Shown one piece after another: positions 16,167 through 25,258 of a stretch of DNA of 64,000 nt. The notes below the pieces were generated by a model. That model saw nothing but the letters and a program-made list of their open reading frames with translations. It was not told the origin of the DNA and ran no database searches. Source of the stretch: JACCZH01 sp963729445 (GTDB taxonomy: Bacteria > Chloroflexota > Chloroflexia > Thermomicrobiales > CFX8); the NCBI GenBank assembly GCA_963729445.1, contig CAVSNU010000002.1, forward strand, positions 372,001 through 436,000, in the 5' to 3' direction. Numbering within the stretch: the first letter of the stretch is position 1; each line of letters opens with the position of its first letter. The position numbers and the translations under genes were made by a program.

Positions 16167-17261
16167 CTACTCCGCCGGGTCACCCGGATTCGTGAGAACA
16201 CGTAGCAGTGGCCGGTCACGATGAGCGTGCCTGAGATCGGTGTCATCTCCATCGGAGATGAAGCGGAAGGTATTGCCGCCGGCGGATTTGGACGCATACA
16301 TCGCGACGTCGGCGCACACCATGAGCGTTTTCGCGTCGTGTCCATGCACGGGATAGACCGCGACACCGATACTCGCCGTTACGGTACACACGTCGCCCTC
16401 CAGTCGGATGGGATCCTGGAGCGAATCGAGCAATGTCTGGGCAACACGCGCGGCCTGGCTAAGCTCGCGGATATCGGGAAGGATCAAGGCGAACTCGTTA
16501 CCCCCGATCCGCGCCGCAGTGTCACACTGGCGTAAGGTCGACCGCAAGCGCGACCCAACGCTCGCCAGCAGCTGATCGCCCAGATCATGACCAATGGTGT
16601 CATTCACCGGCTTGAAGCGGTCGAGGTCGATAAAGACCACGGCCAGCATCGTTCCGTTGCGACGGGCGCGGGCGAGCTCGACCATCAAATGATCGTCGAA
16701 CAGTGTCCGGTTATAGAGTCCCGTGAGCCGGTCATGAGTTGCCATACGCTCGATGTCGATCGCATACGACACCAGCGTGGCGAGCGACGTCATCGCCGCT
16801 ATCTGCTCCTGGCCGAGATCCAGAGGTTCACGGTCGACCGCGCAAAAGGTGCCAAACAGGCGACCGTCCTCGAGCAGGATCGGCACACCGAGATATCCGC
16901 GCACGGCGGATGTCGTAATCTGTGGATAGACGGCGTCGGATGTAGTGTCGGGAATGCAAAGCGGCTCACGGCCGCGACAAGTCAGGTAGCGTCAGTAGGA
17001 ATCCTGTACTCTGTGGATACTCGCTTTGACATTCAGCCCAGCGCGGTCGACGACGTTGAGGATGGACATACTCGTCGCATCGATATAGCTGACGAAGAAC
17101 GTCCGTGGCCCTACGATCTGGTGCGCCAACTCAATGATCGCGCTGCTCGCCTCCTGAAAGCGTGACTGCGTGGCGATTTGTTTGAGCGACACGTCCAAGA
17201 TGAACTGCTCCTTCATCGGGTTGGAGTATCTGAACTGGAAAATATCATACCAACCGGACAA
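16167..17261 (-). CDS. GAF-GGDEF protein interrupted by an in-frame UGA
   Basis: Predicted cyclic-di-GMP synthase with an N-terminal GAF sensor. Two open segments, 17261-16995 and 16991-16167, are in the same frame and separated only by TGA at 16994-16992. Joined, the text reads VQDSY-stop-RYLTCRGREP then CIPDT and RGYLGVPILLEDGRLFGTF, a continuous GAF domain in which the stop sits where GAF-GGDEF proteins usually have Cys (DTYC). The GGDEF half has ATHDRLTGLYNR, FIDLDRFK, the inhibitory I-site RxxD (RQCD) and a signature altered to GGNEF. The start is uncertain: a TTG at 17261 or an ATG at 17216. It could be a pseudogene, a sequencing error or a recoded UGA. Confidence 0.75.
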
Positions 17262-17359
17262 GATTTCGACCGGTACCCATTCCTCCTGGAGCGGCAGGGA
17301 CGTTCATCCCGATCGGATAGGGCAAACAACGTAGAGCACGCAAGAAGGGCTGCAAATCC

Positions 17360-17749
17360 ATGCTTCTGGTACGAGACACAGATCGCGAGCTCGAAATCTG
17401 GCGCGATGGGGTCGAGACACGGATGTTCGTGTCGGCCGCGACCGGCGCAAACCAGCTAACGCTGTTCGAGCAGTGGTGCGCTCCCGGCTGTGGGGCTCCG
17501 GACCATACCCATGCAGTGGAAGAGGTATTGAGAGTCCTGACAGGCGTCGCCGAAATCTGGGTCGGATCTGAGCGCCGCGCCGTTCAACCCGGAGAATCCG
17601 TCATTATCCCGGCAGGAGTTGTGCATGGCTTCAAGAACGTGGGCGCTGAGCCGCTGCACACGCTGGCTATCCTGGCCGAGCCAATCTTTGAGGTCCACTA
17701 CACTGAATCGGGACGAACCGACCGGCGCTGGGCTCCCGTTCGACCATAG
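17360..17749 (+). CDS. Cupin-domain protein
   Basis: Small single-domain cupin, 129 residues. Cupin motif 1 is PDHTHAVEEVLRVLTG and motif 2 is PGESVIIPAGVVHGFKN; the His and Glu positions could bind a metal. Such proteins range from isomerases to sensors, so no reaction is assigned. AAGGG lies 11 bases before the ATG. It lies 54 bases upstream of the gamma-glutamyltransferase gene on the same strand and may be co-transcribed with it. Confidence 0.8.
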   Translation: MLLVRDTDRELEIWRDGVETRMFVSAATGANQLTLFEQWCAPGCGAPDHTHAVEEVLRVLTGVAEIWVGSERRAVQPGESVIIPAGVVHGFKNVGAEPLHTLAILAEPIFEVHYTESGRTDRRWAPVRP

Positions 17750-17803
17750 CTTGGGCTAGACTGACAACGACATAAGCACGACAAAGAGGGAGGGATCGAC
17801 AGA

Positions 17804-19475
17804 ATGGCGACGACAAAGGCGGTCGGGGCAAGCGATCACGCGCTGGAGGCCTCATTTCAACAGACGCGCTCGCGCATGATTGCCCGTGGCGGCATGGTGG
17901 CCGCGGCACACCCGCTGGCGGTTGCGGCCGGCGTTGACGCCCTCCGCAAGGGCGGTAACGCAATGGACGCGGCGATTGCCGCGGCACTGACGACCGGTGT
18001 GACGTTACCCGCCATGTCGGGGCTTGGTGGAGACGCATTCTTCATCCACTTCGACGGTAAGACCAAGGCGGTCACGGCGCTCAATGGCTCGGGGATCGCC
18101 CCCCGAGCGCTGTCACGCGACTATTTCATCTCACGCGGGTATGAGAAGATGCCATTCTATGGGCCACTGGCAATGGGCGTTCCGGGGGCAGTTGACGGCT
18201 ATTTCCAGGCGATCCAACGCTGGTGTTCGCTGCCGGTCAGCGACCTGTTCAGCTATGCGATCCACTACGCCGAACATGGCTTCCCGCTCTCGGACACCGG
18301 CCACCGCACGATCAACTCGGCCCGGGAGCAACTGGCGAAGTTCCCTTCCTCGGCCGCAATCTTCCTGCGTGACGGCCGCGCCCTCAAGCCCGGCGAGTTC
18401 CTGATCCAGAAGGATGTCGCCCGGACGCTGCGCCAGGTTGCCGACGGCGGCCCCGAAGCCTTCTACGACGGCGAGATCGGAGAACGCATTGCCGCCGCCA
18501 TCCAGGAAGCCGGCGGCGAGCTTACAGCCGCTGATATGGGCGGACCACAGCAGCCACATTTACGAGCCGATCTCGACTGACTATCGAGGCTACACCGTCT
18601 ACCAGACGTCCCTCCCAACCCAGGGACACATCGTTCTGGAAGAGCTCAACATTATCGAGAACGCCGATCTCGCCGGCATGGGTCACAACTCAGCCGAAGC
18701 CCTGCACCTGCTGATCGAGGCCAAGAAGCGCGCGTTCGCCGACCGCAATGCCTACTCGCGCGACCCGCTGTTCGGGCCGACTCCGCTCGAGACGATCATC
18801 TCCAAAGAGTTTGCCGCCGAGCGGTTCAAGTCCATCGACCCTGAACGCGCCAGCGAGCAGGAGCAGGCTGGCCTCATCCCCGAGATGGACGGCGACACCA
18901 CCTACCTCTGCACGGCGGACGCCGACGGCAACATGGTCACGTTCATCCACTCGCTGTCGGCCGGCTTCGGCAGCCAGTTTGTCGCCGGCGACACCGGGGT
19001 GATGCTCAACAACCGCGTTGGACGCGGTTTCTCGCTGGTCGAAGGACACCCCAACGTCATCGAGGGCGGCAAGCGCACGATGCATACCCTCAACGCCTAC
19101 GCCATTGCGCAAGATGGTGAGATGCTCATCGTCGGTGGCACGCCCGGCGGCGACCAGCAGCCACAGTGGAACATGCAGGTAATCTCGAACCTGATCGACC
19201 ACGGCATGGACGTCCAGGAAGCGGTCAGCGCCGCACGCTGGCAATCCTTCCCTGGCACTGACCCGATCAACCTGCCGAGCCCATACGACGTACGCGTCGA
19301 GTCCCGCGTCTCCGAGGACGCGCTCGAAGGCCTGCGCCAGCGCGGCCATACCGTCAAGGTGCTCGGCCCATACGCTGCCGGAGGCGCGGCCTTCGTCATT
19401 CGCCGGGACCCGGCCACTGGAGTCCTCGAGGGCGGTGCGGACCCCCGCAGCGAGGGCCTTGCTCTGGGAATCTAA
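17804..19475 (+). CDS. ggt: Gamma-glutamyltransferase, frameshifted
   Basis: Gamma-glutamyltranspeptidase (N-terminal-nucleophile hydrolase), about 556 residues after correction. The first frame (17804 to about 18540) has MSGLGGDAFFI and GVPGAVDGYFQA. The second (to 19475) has YRGYTVYQTSLPTQG, the predicted autocleavage/nucleophile Thr in GDTTYLCTADADGNMV, MLNNR and GGTPGGDQQPQ. The break is one extra G in the GGG run at 18538-18540; removing it restores ELTAADMADHSSHIYEP. GGAGGG precedes the ATG. No signal peptide is obvious, as in many CapD-like/Ggt relatives of soil bacteria. It is either a sequencing error or a recent pseudogene. Confidence 0.85.
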
Positions 19476-19480
19476 GTTCT

Positions 19481-19515
19481 TACCCCAGCCCGACCCTCTG
19501 CGTCGGGCTGGGGTA
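19481..19515. terminator. Strong hairpin between convergent genes
   Basis: Perfect 14-bp stem TACCCCAGCCCGAC / GTCGGGCTGGGGTA with a 7-base loop, six bases after the ggt stop and 25 bases from the end of the convergent hydrolase gene. It probably serves both. Confidence 0.65.
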
Positions 19516-19540
19516 GGCCCCGTGTCAGGAGCGAGCAGCC

Positions 19541-20428
19541 CTACCGATCGTAGTGTCCTTCAACAAAGGCAGTAATCAATCGTCCCAGCGCCTGCGGGCG
19601 ATCCTCCTGGATGAAATGGTTGCTGTGCTCAAAGACCTCGAAGCGGCAATCAGGCAGCAGGTTAACGATTTCGTGCGCCTGGTTCAGACGGAACGTCGGA
19701 TCCTGCCCACCCCAGACGACCAGTGCGGGCTTGTTGTACGCGTAGAGCGCTGCTTTCCAGCGATGGAAATTGTCGTCATCCAGCTGGTTGTCTCGCGACA
19801 GACGCAAGAGCGTGCGGCCAAACCCGTCGTCAAATGGGTGCCAGTAGAGCGCCATGGTCTCGTCCGTCAGCTGCTGCCGCTCACATACATAGGTCGAGAA
19901 CGCCTGCTTGAGCATAAACGGCTGAGCGGCAGCCATCGCGACTTCGCCAACAAACGGCACCTTCAGCCAGGCCAGCGGATTCAACGGCGAGCTCGATTTC
20001 CATCCCGAGCTCTGCAAGCTGGTGTTGGTGACCACGAGCTGTGTCACGCGCTCCGGCTCGCGGGCCAGAAGCTCGCAGGCGACCAACGCCCCGTAGTCGT
20101 GTCCGACGAGCGCGTACGACTCGATACCGAGCGCATCGAGCATCGCGCCAATCGCATCAGCCTGCCCCATGGGCGACAGGTCGGCATCGTCCGGCTTGTC
20201 GGAGAATCCGAAGCCGAGGAGATCCGGGGCGATCGCGCGCCGGCTCACGGACACGATGCGAGCGACGTCGCGCCAGACATACGAGTGCGTTGGTATGCCG
20301 TGCAGCAGCAGCACCGGCTGACCGTCGCCCTCATCCAGGATTGTCAACGTCCCGGCCTGTGTCTCAACCGGCATCAGACGCGCGCGCCATGCATCAATGA
20401 CCGCCTGATTTCTACTCTGAAGAACCAT
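19541..20428 (-). CDS. Alpha/beta hydrolase, haloalkane dehalogenase/epoxide hydrolase-like
   Basis: Alpha/beta-hydrolase of 295 residues. ATG 20428 has AGGGG upstream and lies seven bases after the stomatin stop, so it is probably the third gene of the NfeD-stomatin operon. The oxyanion motif is LLHGIPTHSYVWRD. The nucleophile elbow is GHDYGAL, with Asp rather than Ser as in haloalkane dehalogenases and epoxide hydrolases. The acid is probably in WGGQDPTF and the base His in HSNHFIQEDRP. Specificity cannot be decided from sequence, as the two families share this pattern. Confidence 0.85.
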   Translation of the reverse strand: MVLQSRNQAVIDAWRARLMPVETQAGTLTILDEGDGQPVLLLHGIPTHSYVWRDVARIVSVSRRAIAPDLLGFGFSDKPDDADLSPMGQADAIGAMLDALGIESYALVGHDYGALVACELLAREPERVTQLVVTNTSLQSSGWKSSSPLNPLAWLKVPFVGEVAMAAAQPFMLKQAFSTYVCERQQLTDETMALYWHPFDDGFGRTLLRLSRDNQLDDDNFHRWKAALYAYNKPALVVWGGQDPTFRLNQAHEIVNLLPDCRFEVFEHSNHFIQEDRPQALGRLITAFVEGHYDR

Positions 20429-20435
20429 CGAACCC

Positions 20436-21230
20436 CTATTCGTTAGATGATTGCGCGGCTGCGGCAGGAGCCTCGCGATGACTATTGACGAACCCACTGA
20501 TGATGTCGACCGGTATCGGGAAGATGATCGTCGAGTTCTGCTCGGCGGCGATATCGTTCAGTGTCTGAAGATAGCGCAGCTGCAACGCGATCGGGACGGC
20601 CGCGATGACCCGCGCGGCATCCTGCAAGCGCTGGGCCGCCAGGTACTCACCTTCAGCACTGATGACCTTCGCGCGCTTCTCTCGCTCAGCCTCCGCTTGA
20701 CGAGCCATCGCCCGCTGCATTGTCGCTGGCAGCTCCACATCCTTCACCTCGACGATGCTCACCTTCACGCCCCATGGCTCGGTCTGCTCGTCGATGATCG
20801 CCTGCAAGCGTATATTGATCTTCTCGCGCTCGGCCAACAATTCGTCGAGCTCGGCCTGCCCGAGAATCGACCTCAACGTGGTTTGAGCGATCTGCGAGGT
20901 CGCCCGCACGTGGTCTGCTACGTTGACCGTGGCCTTGTTCGCGTCGACCACCCGGAAGTAGGCCACCGCGTTCACGCGCACCGTCACATTGTCTCTGGTG
21001 ATGACTTCCTGCGCCGGGATGTCGAGCGTCAGCGTGCGCAGATCGACCCGCACCATGCGCTCGACGAACGGAATCAGCAAGACCAGCCCCGGTCCGCGCT
21101 CATCGACCAGGCGTCCAAGGCGGAACACCACGGCCCGCTCATACTCCTGAATAATCTTGACCGACGCGGAAATGATGATCAAGATGAACAAGACAACCGC
21201 GCCAAGTGCAACCAGGATGCCGGTATCCAC
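20436..21230 (-). CDS. Stomatin/slipin-type SPFH (band 7) membrane protein
   Basis: SPFH-domain protein of 264 residues. One N-terminal membrane hairpin or helix (about 5-25) is followed by a band-7 domain (about 27-190: EYERAVVFRLGRL, GPGLVLLIPFVERM, DIPAQEVITRDNV, DEQTEPWGVKVSIVEVKDVELP) and a C-terminal coiled-coil region. Family members assemble into cage-like microdomains on the membrane. It follows an NfeD gene by 64 bases, the classic conserved NfeD-stomatin pair. AAAGGA precedes the ATG. Confidence 0.93.
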   Translation of the reverse strand: MDTGILVALGAVVLFILIIISASVKIIQEYERAVVFRLGRLVDERGPGLVLLIPFVERMVRVDLRTLTLDIPAQEVITRDNVTVRVNAVAYFRVVDANKATVNVADHVRATSQIAQTTLRSILGQAELDELLAEREKINIRLQAIIDEQTEPWGVKVSIVEVKDVELPATMQRAMARQAEAEREKRAKVISAEGEYLAAQRLQDAARVIAAVPIALQLRYLQTLNDIAAEQNSTIIFPIPVDIISGFVNSHREAPAAAAQSSNE

Positions 21231-21294
21231 GGCTCGTCCTTTCAGTCGCGAGCAACGCCGCCCTCACTGCCGATCACATTACACACCGTCTGGA

Positions 21295-22734
21295 CTAGCT
21301 CTGAGTCGGCTCGGAGCGCAGCTCACCACGCAACGCTTCCGGTTCTGACTTGTACGCTTCGGAGGGTTCACTACCTTCAAGCGGTTGCACGTAGAGCTTC
21401 ATGTCCTCGACCCCCGTCACGCGCACGCGAGAACCTTTCTCAAGCTGTCCCCGTTCCAGGACCGCCTTCCAGAGCTCTCCCTCCACATACACCATGCCGG
21501 TGGGATTGAGATCGGTGCGCGCCTCCGCGATCTTGCCGATCAGTGCGCCCTCTCCGGTCGCAACCGGGCGGTTCCTCGACTTCGCCGCCGCCCAGACGAT
21601 CAGGAAGAAGAACAGGCCGAGCAAGGCTGTAACCGTATAGATCAGCACTCTGGAGATCTGCAAGACATCATCGTTGCGGGTATTCGATAGCAGTAGCGAC
21701 CCGAAGAGGAACGCGATGACGCCACCGGCGGTAAGCAGGCCGCTGCTCACGACAAAGACTTCAACCACGAACAGGAGGAACGCGAAGGCAATCAGGATGA
21801 ACCCGGTCCAATTCGCGTTGAGGGTACCCAGCGCGTAGAGACCGGTCACCAGCATGATTGCGCCGACAACGCCCGGGAAGATCGAGCCGGGGTTCGCGAG
21901 CTCGAAGATCAGGCCCAGAATTCCGAGACTCATGAAAATAAAGGCGATGTTGGGATCCACAATCACTTGCAGCACACGCTCGATAAAGCTCATGTCCTGC
22001 TCTGTAACCGACGCACCGGCCGTCTGCAGCGTCGTCTCCACCCCGCCATGCACGGTTACGGTCATGCCGTCGGCCTGCGCCAGGAGATCATCGACGTCGG
22101 TAGCGATGAAGTTGACGACGTTCATATCGACAGCCTCTTGCGCTCCGATGTTTGCGGCTTCGCGTACCGCTTGTTCAGCCCAATCCGCGTTGCGCCCACG
22201 GAGGATGGCCAGCTCGCGGATGCGTGCCACGGCGTCGTTGACGATCTTGCGGTCCAGGGCCGTCTCTTCGCCATCGCCGCTCTCCCCGAGCTGGATCGGT
22301 GTTGCGGAGCCGATGTTCGTTACTGGGGCCATCGCCGCGATATGGGCCGCGTAGCTAATATAGACGCCAGCCGACGCGGCACGTGCACCCTCAGGGGCGA
22401 CGTACACGATGACTGGTATTGACGAGGACAGAATGTCGTTGATGATCTCGTCGGTGGACGAGCTGAGACCGCCGGGGGTATCCATCCTGAGGATCACGGC
22501 TGCGTCGCCCCGATCTCCGGCGCGCTCGACGCCCCTCCCGATATAGGTCGCCATCACCGGAGTTATCGCGCCATCGACATGCAGCAGCGTGACGTGCCGA
22601 GGGGTGTCTTGAGCGGCAACCATGGCTGAGCCGGCCAGCAGCATCAACACGCCGGAGAGTAGAGACGCCAGGCTCAAAACCCGCGCGAGCATCGTTCGAG
22701 GGTGGGTTGATCGAGAACGACCGGTGGACAGCAT
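21295..22734 (-). CDS. NfeD-family membrane-bound serine protease (long form)
   Basis: Long NfeD protein, 479 residues. It has a signal sequence (about 15-41), a ClpP-like protease domain (about 45-235) with the nucleophile Ser in RAASAGVYI and the likely general-base Lys in ALDRKIVNDAV, four or five membrane helices (about 258-400) and a C-terminal OB-fold NfeD domain (about 405-460). GAGGAG precedes the ATG. Archaeal relatives cleave the hydrophobic C-terminus of the partner stomatin, whose gene follows here, so a joint role in membrane protein quality control is likely. Confidence 0.93.
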   Translation of the reverse strand: MLSTGRSRSTHPRTMLARVLSLASLLSGVLMLLAGSAMVAAQDTPRHVTLLHVDGAITPVMATYIGRGVERAGDRGDAAVILRMDTPGGLSSSTDEIINDILSSSIPVIVYVAPEGARAASAGVYISYAAHIAAMAPVTNIGSATPIQLGESGDGEETALDRKIVNDAVARIRELAILRGRNADWAEQAVREAANIGAQEAVDMNVVNFIATDVDDLLAQADGMTVTVHGGVETTLQTAGASVTEQDMSFIERVLQVIVDPNIAFIFMSLGILGLIFELANPGSIFPGVVGAIMLVTGLYALGTLNANWTGFILIAFAFLLFVVEVFVVSSGLLTAGGVIAFLFGSLLLSNTRNDDVLQISRVLIYTVTALLGLFFFLIVWAAAKSRNRPVATGEGALIGKIAEARTDLNPTGMVYVEGELWKAVLERGQLEKGSRVRVTGVEDMKLYVQPLEGSEPSEAYKSEPEALRGELRSEPTQS

Positions 22735-22858
22735 TTACGGACTCCTCGAATTTCCGCAATTATACTGGTAGCGCTCCGTTGCGACTCCGGCGCGGTAGAA
22801 TCCACGGTCGGAGGATCTGTGTGCGCTGTTTCTCGTTCGGCGAAGGAGTGAACAAACG

Positions 22859-24301
22859 GTGGCCGCTGACGATTTGCGATCCGTGCCAGTCGAAGACCGG
22901 GCACTTGACCTCTATCAGAAGGCGGAACAATACGTCACCGGACTCATCATGGGACCGCCGACGCCGGCTCCTGGCAGCACGCCCGAGGAAATCCGCGCCA
23001 GGGCGGTCGAGCGTTTAACGAGGTTACGCGCGTTCCTCGAACATCTTGGCAATCCTCACCTTCAGTATAAGACCATTCATATCGGCGGCACCTCGGGCAA
23101 GGGTTCAACGACCTCACTGGTGGCCTCTATCCTGACGGCCGCCGGGTATCGTACCGGTAGCCACACCTCCCCCTACCTCCAGGTCGCCACCGAAAAGCTC
23201 CAGATCGACGGCGCGATCGCGTCGGCTGACCGCTATGCCAGACTCGTTGAAACGATGGCAGACGCCGTCGAACGGTGGGAGGCGCTCGGCCACCCGCGGC
23301 CAACTTATGGCGAGTTCTGGGTCGCCATGACCTTTCTCTATTTCGCCGAGGAGGCGGTAGACATCGCCGTGATCGAAGTCGGGGCGGGTGGCCGGTTCGA
23401 CCTGACGAACGTGATCCAGCCCGCCGTTGCTGCCATAACCAGCATCGGCTACGACCACACGGTCACGCTCGGGGAGACACTGCCGGAGATTGCCTGGCAC
23501 AAGGCCGGTATTCTCAAACGCGGAGCCGCGGCCGTGACCGGTGTCACGAGCGACGAGGCGCTGCCGGTCATCCAGGAAGAAGCCACCATCGTCGGTGCGG
23601 ATCTCCAGCGCGTCCGCCCTGGAGTGACGTTCCGCGATGTCGAGACCGATCGCGAGGGCACGACGTTCCTGGACGTGCCTTCGGGCCGTCGCATGCGGGT
23701 CAACCTGAGCGGTACGTTCCAGGCAGCCAACGGCGCACTGGCGGCGGCGATCGTCCGGGCGTTCGAAGATGAGCGCATTACTGACGACGCGATCGCGACC
23801 GGGCTGGCGTCGACCCGTTTTCCGGGGCGCCTGGAGATCGTTCAGGAGTCGCCCCTGGTCATCCTGGATGGGGCGCACAATCCCGAGAAGATCGGGTACA
23901 TGGTTCAAAGCCTGCCGGAAATGACCGGCAAACGGCGCGTCATTGTGATCTTTGGTGTGCTGGAATCAAAAAACTACGCCGACATGTACGACGCGCTGCG
24001 ACCCTACGTGAGCGCCTTGATCGCAACCTCCCCCGAGGTGTTCGCCAAGCCGCCGGTGAGCGCGGCAGACATTGGCGAACTTGCGGACGAAGGCATCCCG
24101 GTCGCGGTCGTCGATAGCCCGTCCGCGGCGATGGAGCGAGGGCTCGCGATGGCAGGTCCGGGCGATGTCGTGCTCGTCACCGGCTCGCTCTACCTCGTCG
24201 GCAACATTCGCGAGCGCTGGTACCCCACCGAGCGCATCCTCGACCAGGGCACGCCGTGGCCGCACGTGGTAAGGACGGCCTCTACCGGGCATTCTTTCTG
24301 A
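22859..24301 (+). CDS. folC: Bifunctional folylpolyglutamate/dihydrofolate synthase
   Basis: Mur-ligase-family enzyme of folate metabolism, 480 residues, which ATP-dependently adds glutamate to (dihydro)folate. The P-loop is IHIGGTSGKGSTTSLVASIL (about 75-94). SHTSPYLQVATEKLQIDG, YFAEEAVDIAVIEVGAGGRFDLTN (shown in part) and ILDGAHNPEK are FolC hallmarks. The GTG start at 22859 has AAGGAG ten bases before it. It is a single gene divergent from nfeD, and its end overlaps the convergent MBL hydrolase gene by 20 bases. Confidence 0.93.
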   Translation: MAADDLRSVPVEDRALDLYQKAEQYVTGLIMGPPTPAPGSTPEEIRARAVERLTRLRAFLEHLGNPHLQYKTIHIGGTSGKGSTTSLVASILTAAGYRTGSHTSPYLQVATEKLQIDGAIASADRYARLVETMADAVERWEALGHPRPTYGEFWVAMTFLYFAEEAVDIAVIEVGAGGRFDLTNVIQPAVAAITSIGYDHTVTLGETLPEIAWHKAGILKRGAAAVTGVTSDEALPVIQEEATIVGADLQRVRPGVTFRDVETDREGTTFLDVPSGRRMRVNLSGTFQAANGALAAAIVRAFEDERITDDAIATGLASTRFPGRLEIVQESPLVILDGAHNPEKIGYMVQSLPEMTGKRRVIVIFGVLESKNYADMYDALRPYVSALIATSPEVFAKPPVSAADIGELADEGIPVAVVDSPSAAMERGLAMAGPGDVVLVTGSLYLVGNIRERWYPTERILDQGTPWPHVVRTASTGHSF

Positions 24302-25217
24302 AATAGCGCGTCAGGCCGTCGACTGCCATGCCGAATGGCGTGACATTCGAAACCGAACCCTGGGCGTCGCCGGACTCGCCAGCGGCCAACATCTCGTCCA
24401 GCGCGTCCTGGGACAGCCGGTCGATCAGCTCCTGACGGCCGAGATCTTCCTTCTGTAGCTCCTGGAACAGGCTCTTCCAGCGTTCCAGGCGTTGGTCGAG
24501 CTGATCAAGATGCTCGGTGACATCGTCGACCGGACCAAAGTGCGTGAGCAACAACCTCTGAGGATCGGCAGCCCGCAGCTTCGCGATACTCTCGTGCCAG
24601 ACTTCGATGTCGATGTCCGGCGGCGGAGTCGGCGGCCAGACCAGCTTCGACGGCGGAATGCGCACTCCAGCCACATCGCCCGAGAAGAGGACCCCACGCT
24701 GCTTGTCCAGGTAGCTCACGTGGTGCGAAGCGTGCCCGGGCGTGTAGAGCACATCGAGACGCAGATCGCCGAACTGCAGCGTGTCGCCATCGTCAATGAT
24801 GGTGACATGCTCGCACGGCACTGGCTGCATGACGCCCCACAACGTGTCCATCTGGTCTCCATAGATGCGGCCGGCGCTCTGAAGCAACCTGGAGGGGTCG
24901 ATCATATGTGGCGCGCCAATACGATGAACGTAGAGCTGCGCGTCCGGAACCAGTCGCAAGAGCGCGCCGGCTGCCCCGGCGTGGTCGAGGTGGATGTGCG
25001 TAACCGCGACATGCCGTATATCGGCAGGGTTCAAGCCAAGCTGCTGGATGCCTTCGAGCAGGCGTTCGAGCGCATTCGCAGGCCCGGTCTCAATAACGAC
25101 CAACCCGTCCGACGTCTCCAACACGTAGGAGGCAATCAGGTTATCGCCGCCACGGAACTTGAGATCGATCATTCCCAGGCCATCTGACGACCAGACGGCG
25201 CCTCGCTCTGCCAACAC
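24282..25217 (-). CDS. MBL-fold metallo-hydrolase
   Basis: Metallo-beta-lactamase-fold hydrolase of 311 residues with a complete dinuclear metal set: THIHLDHAG (HxHxDH), the His of GHASHHVSYLD, the Asp of FSGDVAG and the late His of LLTHFGPV. The C-terminal helical extension (about 230-311) resembles that of glyoxalase-II-like or lactonase-type members; the substrate is unknown. The start is a GTG at 25217 with AAAGGAG very close; a TTG three bases later would give better spacing. It may be co-transcribed with the ArsR-type gene upstream (41-base gap). Confidence 0.88.
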   Translation of the reverse strand: MLAERGAVWSSDGLGMIDLKFRGGDNLIASYVLETSDGLVVIETGPANALERLLEGIQQLGLNPADIRHVAVTHIHLDHAGAAGALLRLVPDAQLYVHRIGAPHMIDPSRLLQSAGRIYGDQMDTLWGVMQPVPCEHVTIIDDGDTLQFGDLRLDVLYTPGHASHHVSYLDKQRGVLFSGDVAGVRIPPSKLVWPPTPPPDIDIEVWHESIAKLRAADPQRLLLTHFGPVDDVTEHLDQLDQRLERWKSLFQELQKEDLGRQELIDRLSQDALDEMLAAGESGDAQGSVSNVTPFGMAVDGLTRYFRKNAR

Positions 25218-25258
25218 CTGCTCCTTTAACGTACGTAGCCGCCCCTCCCGATCAGGTC

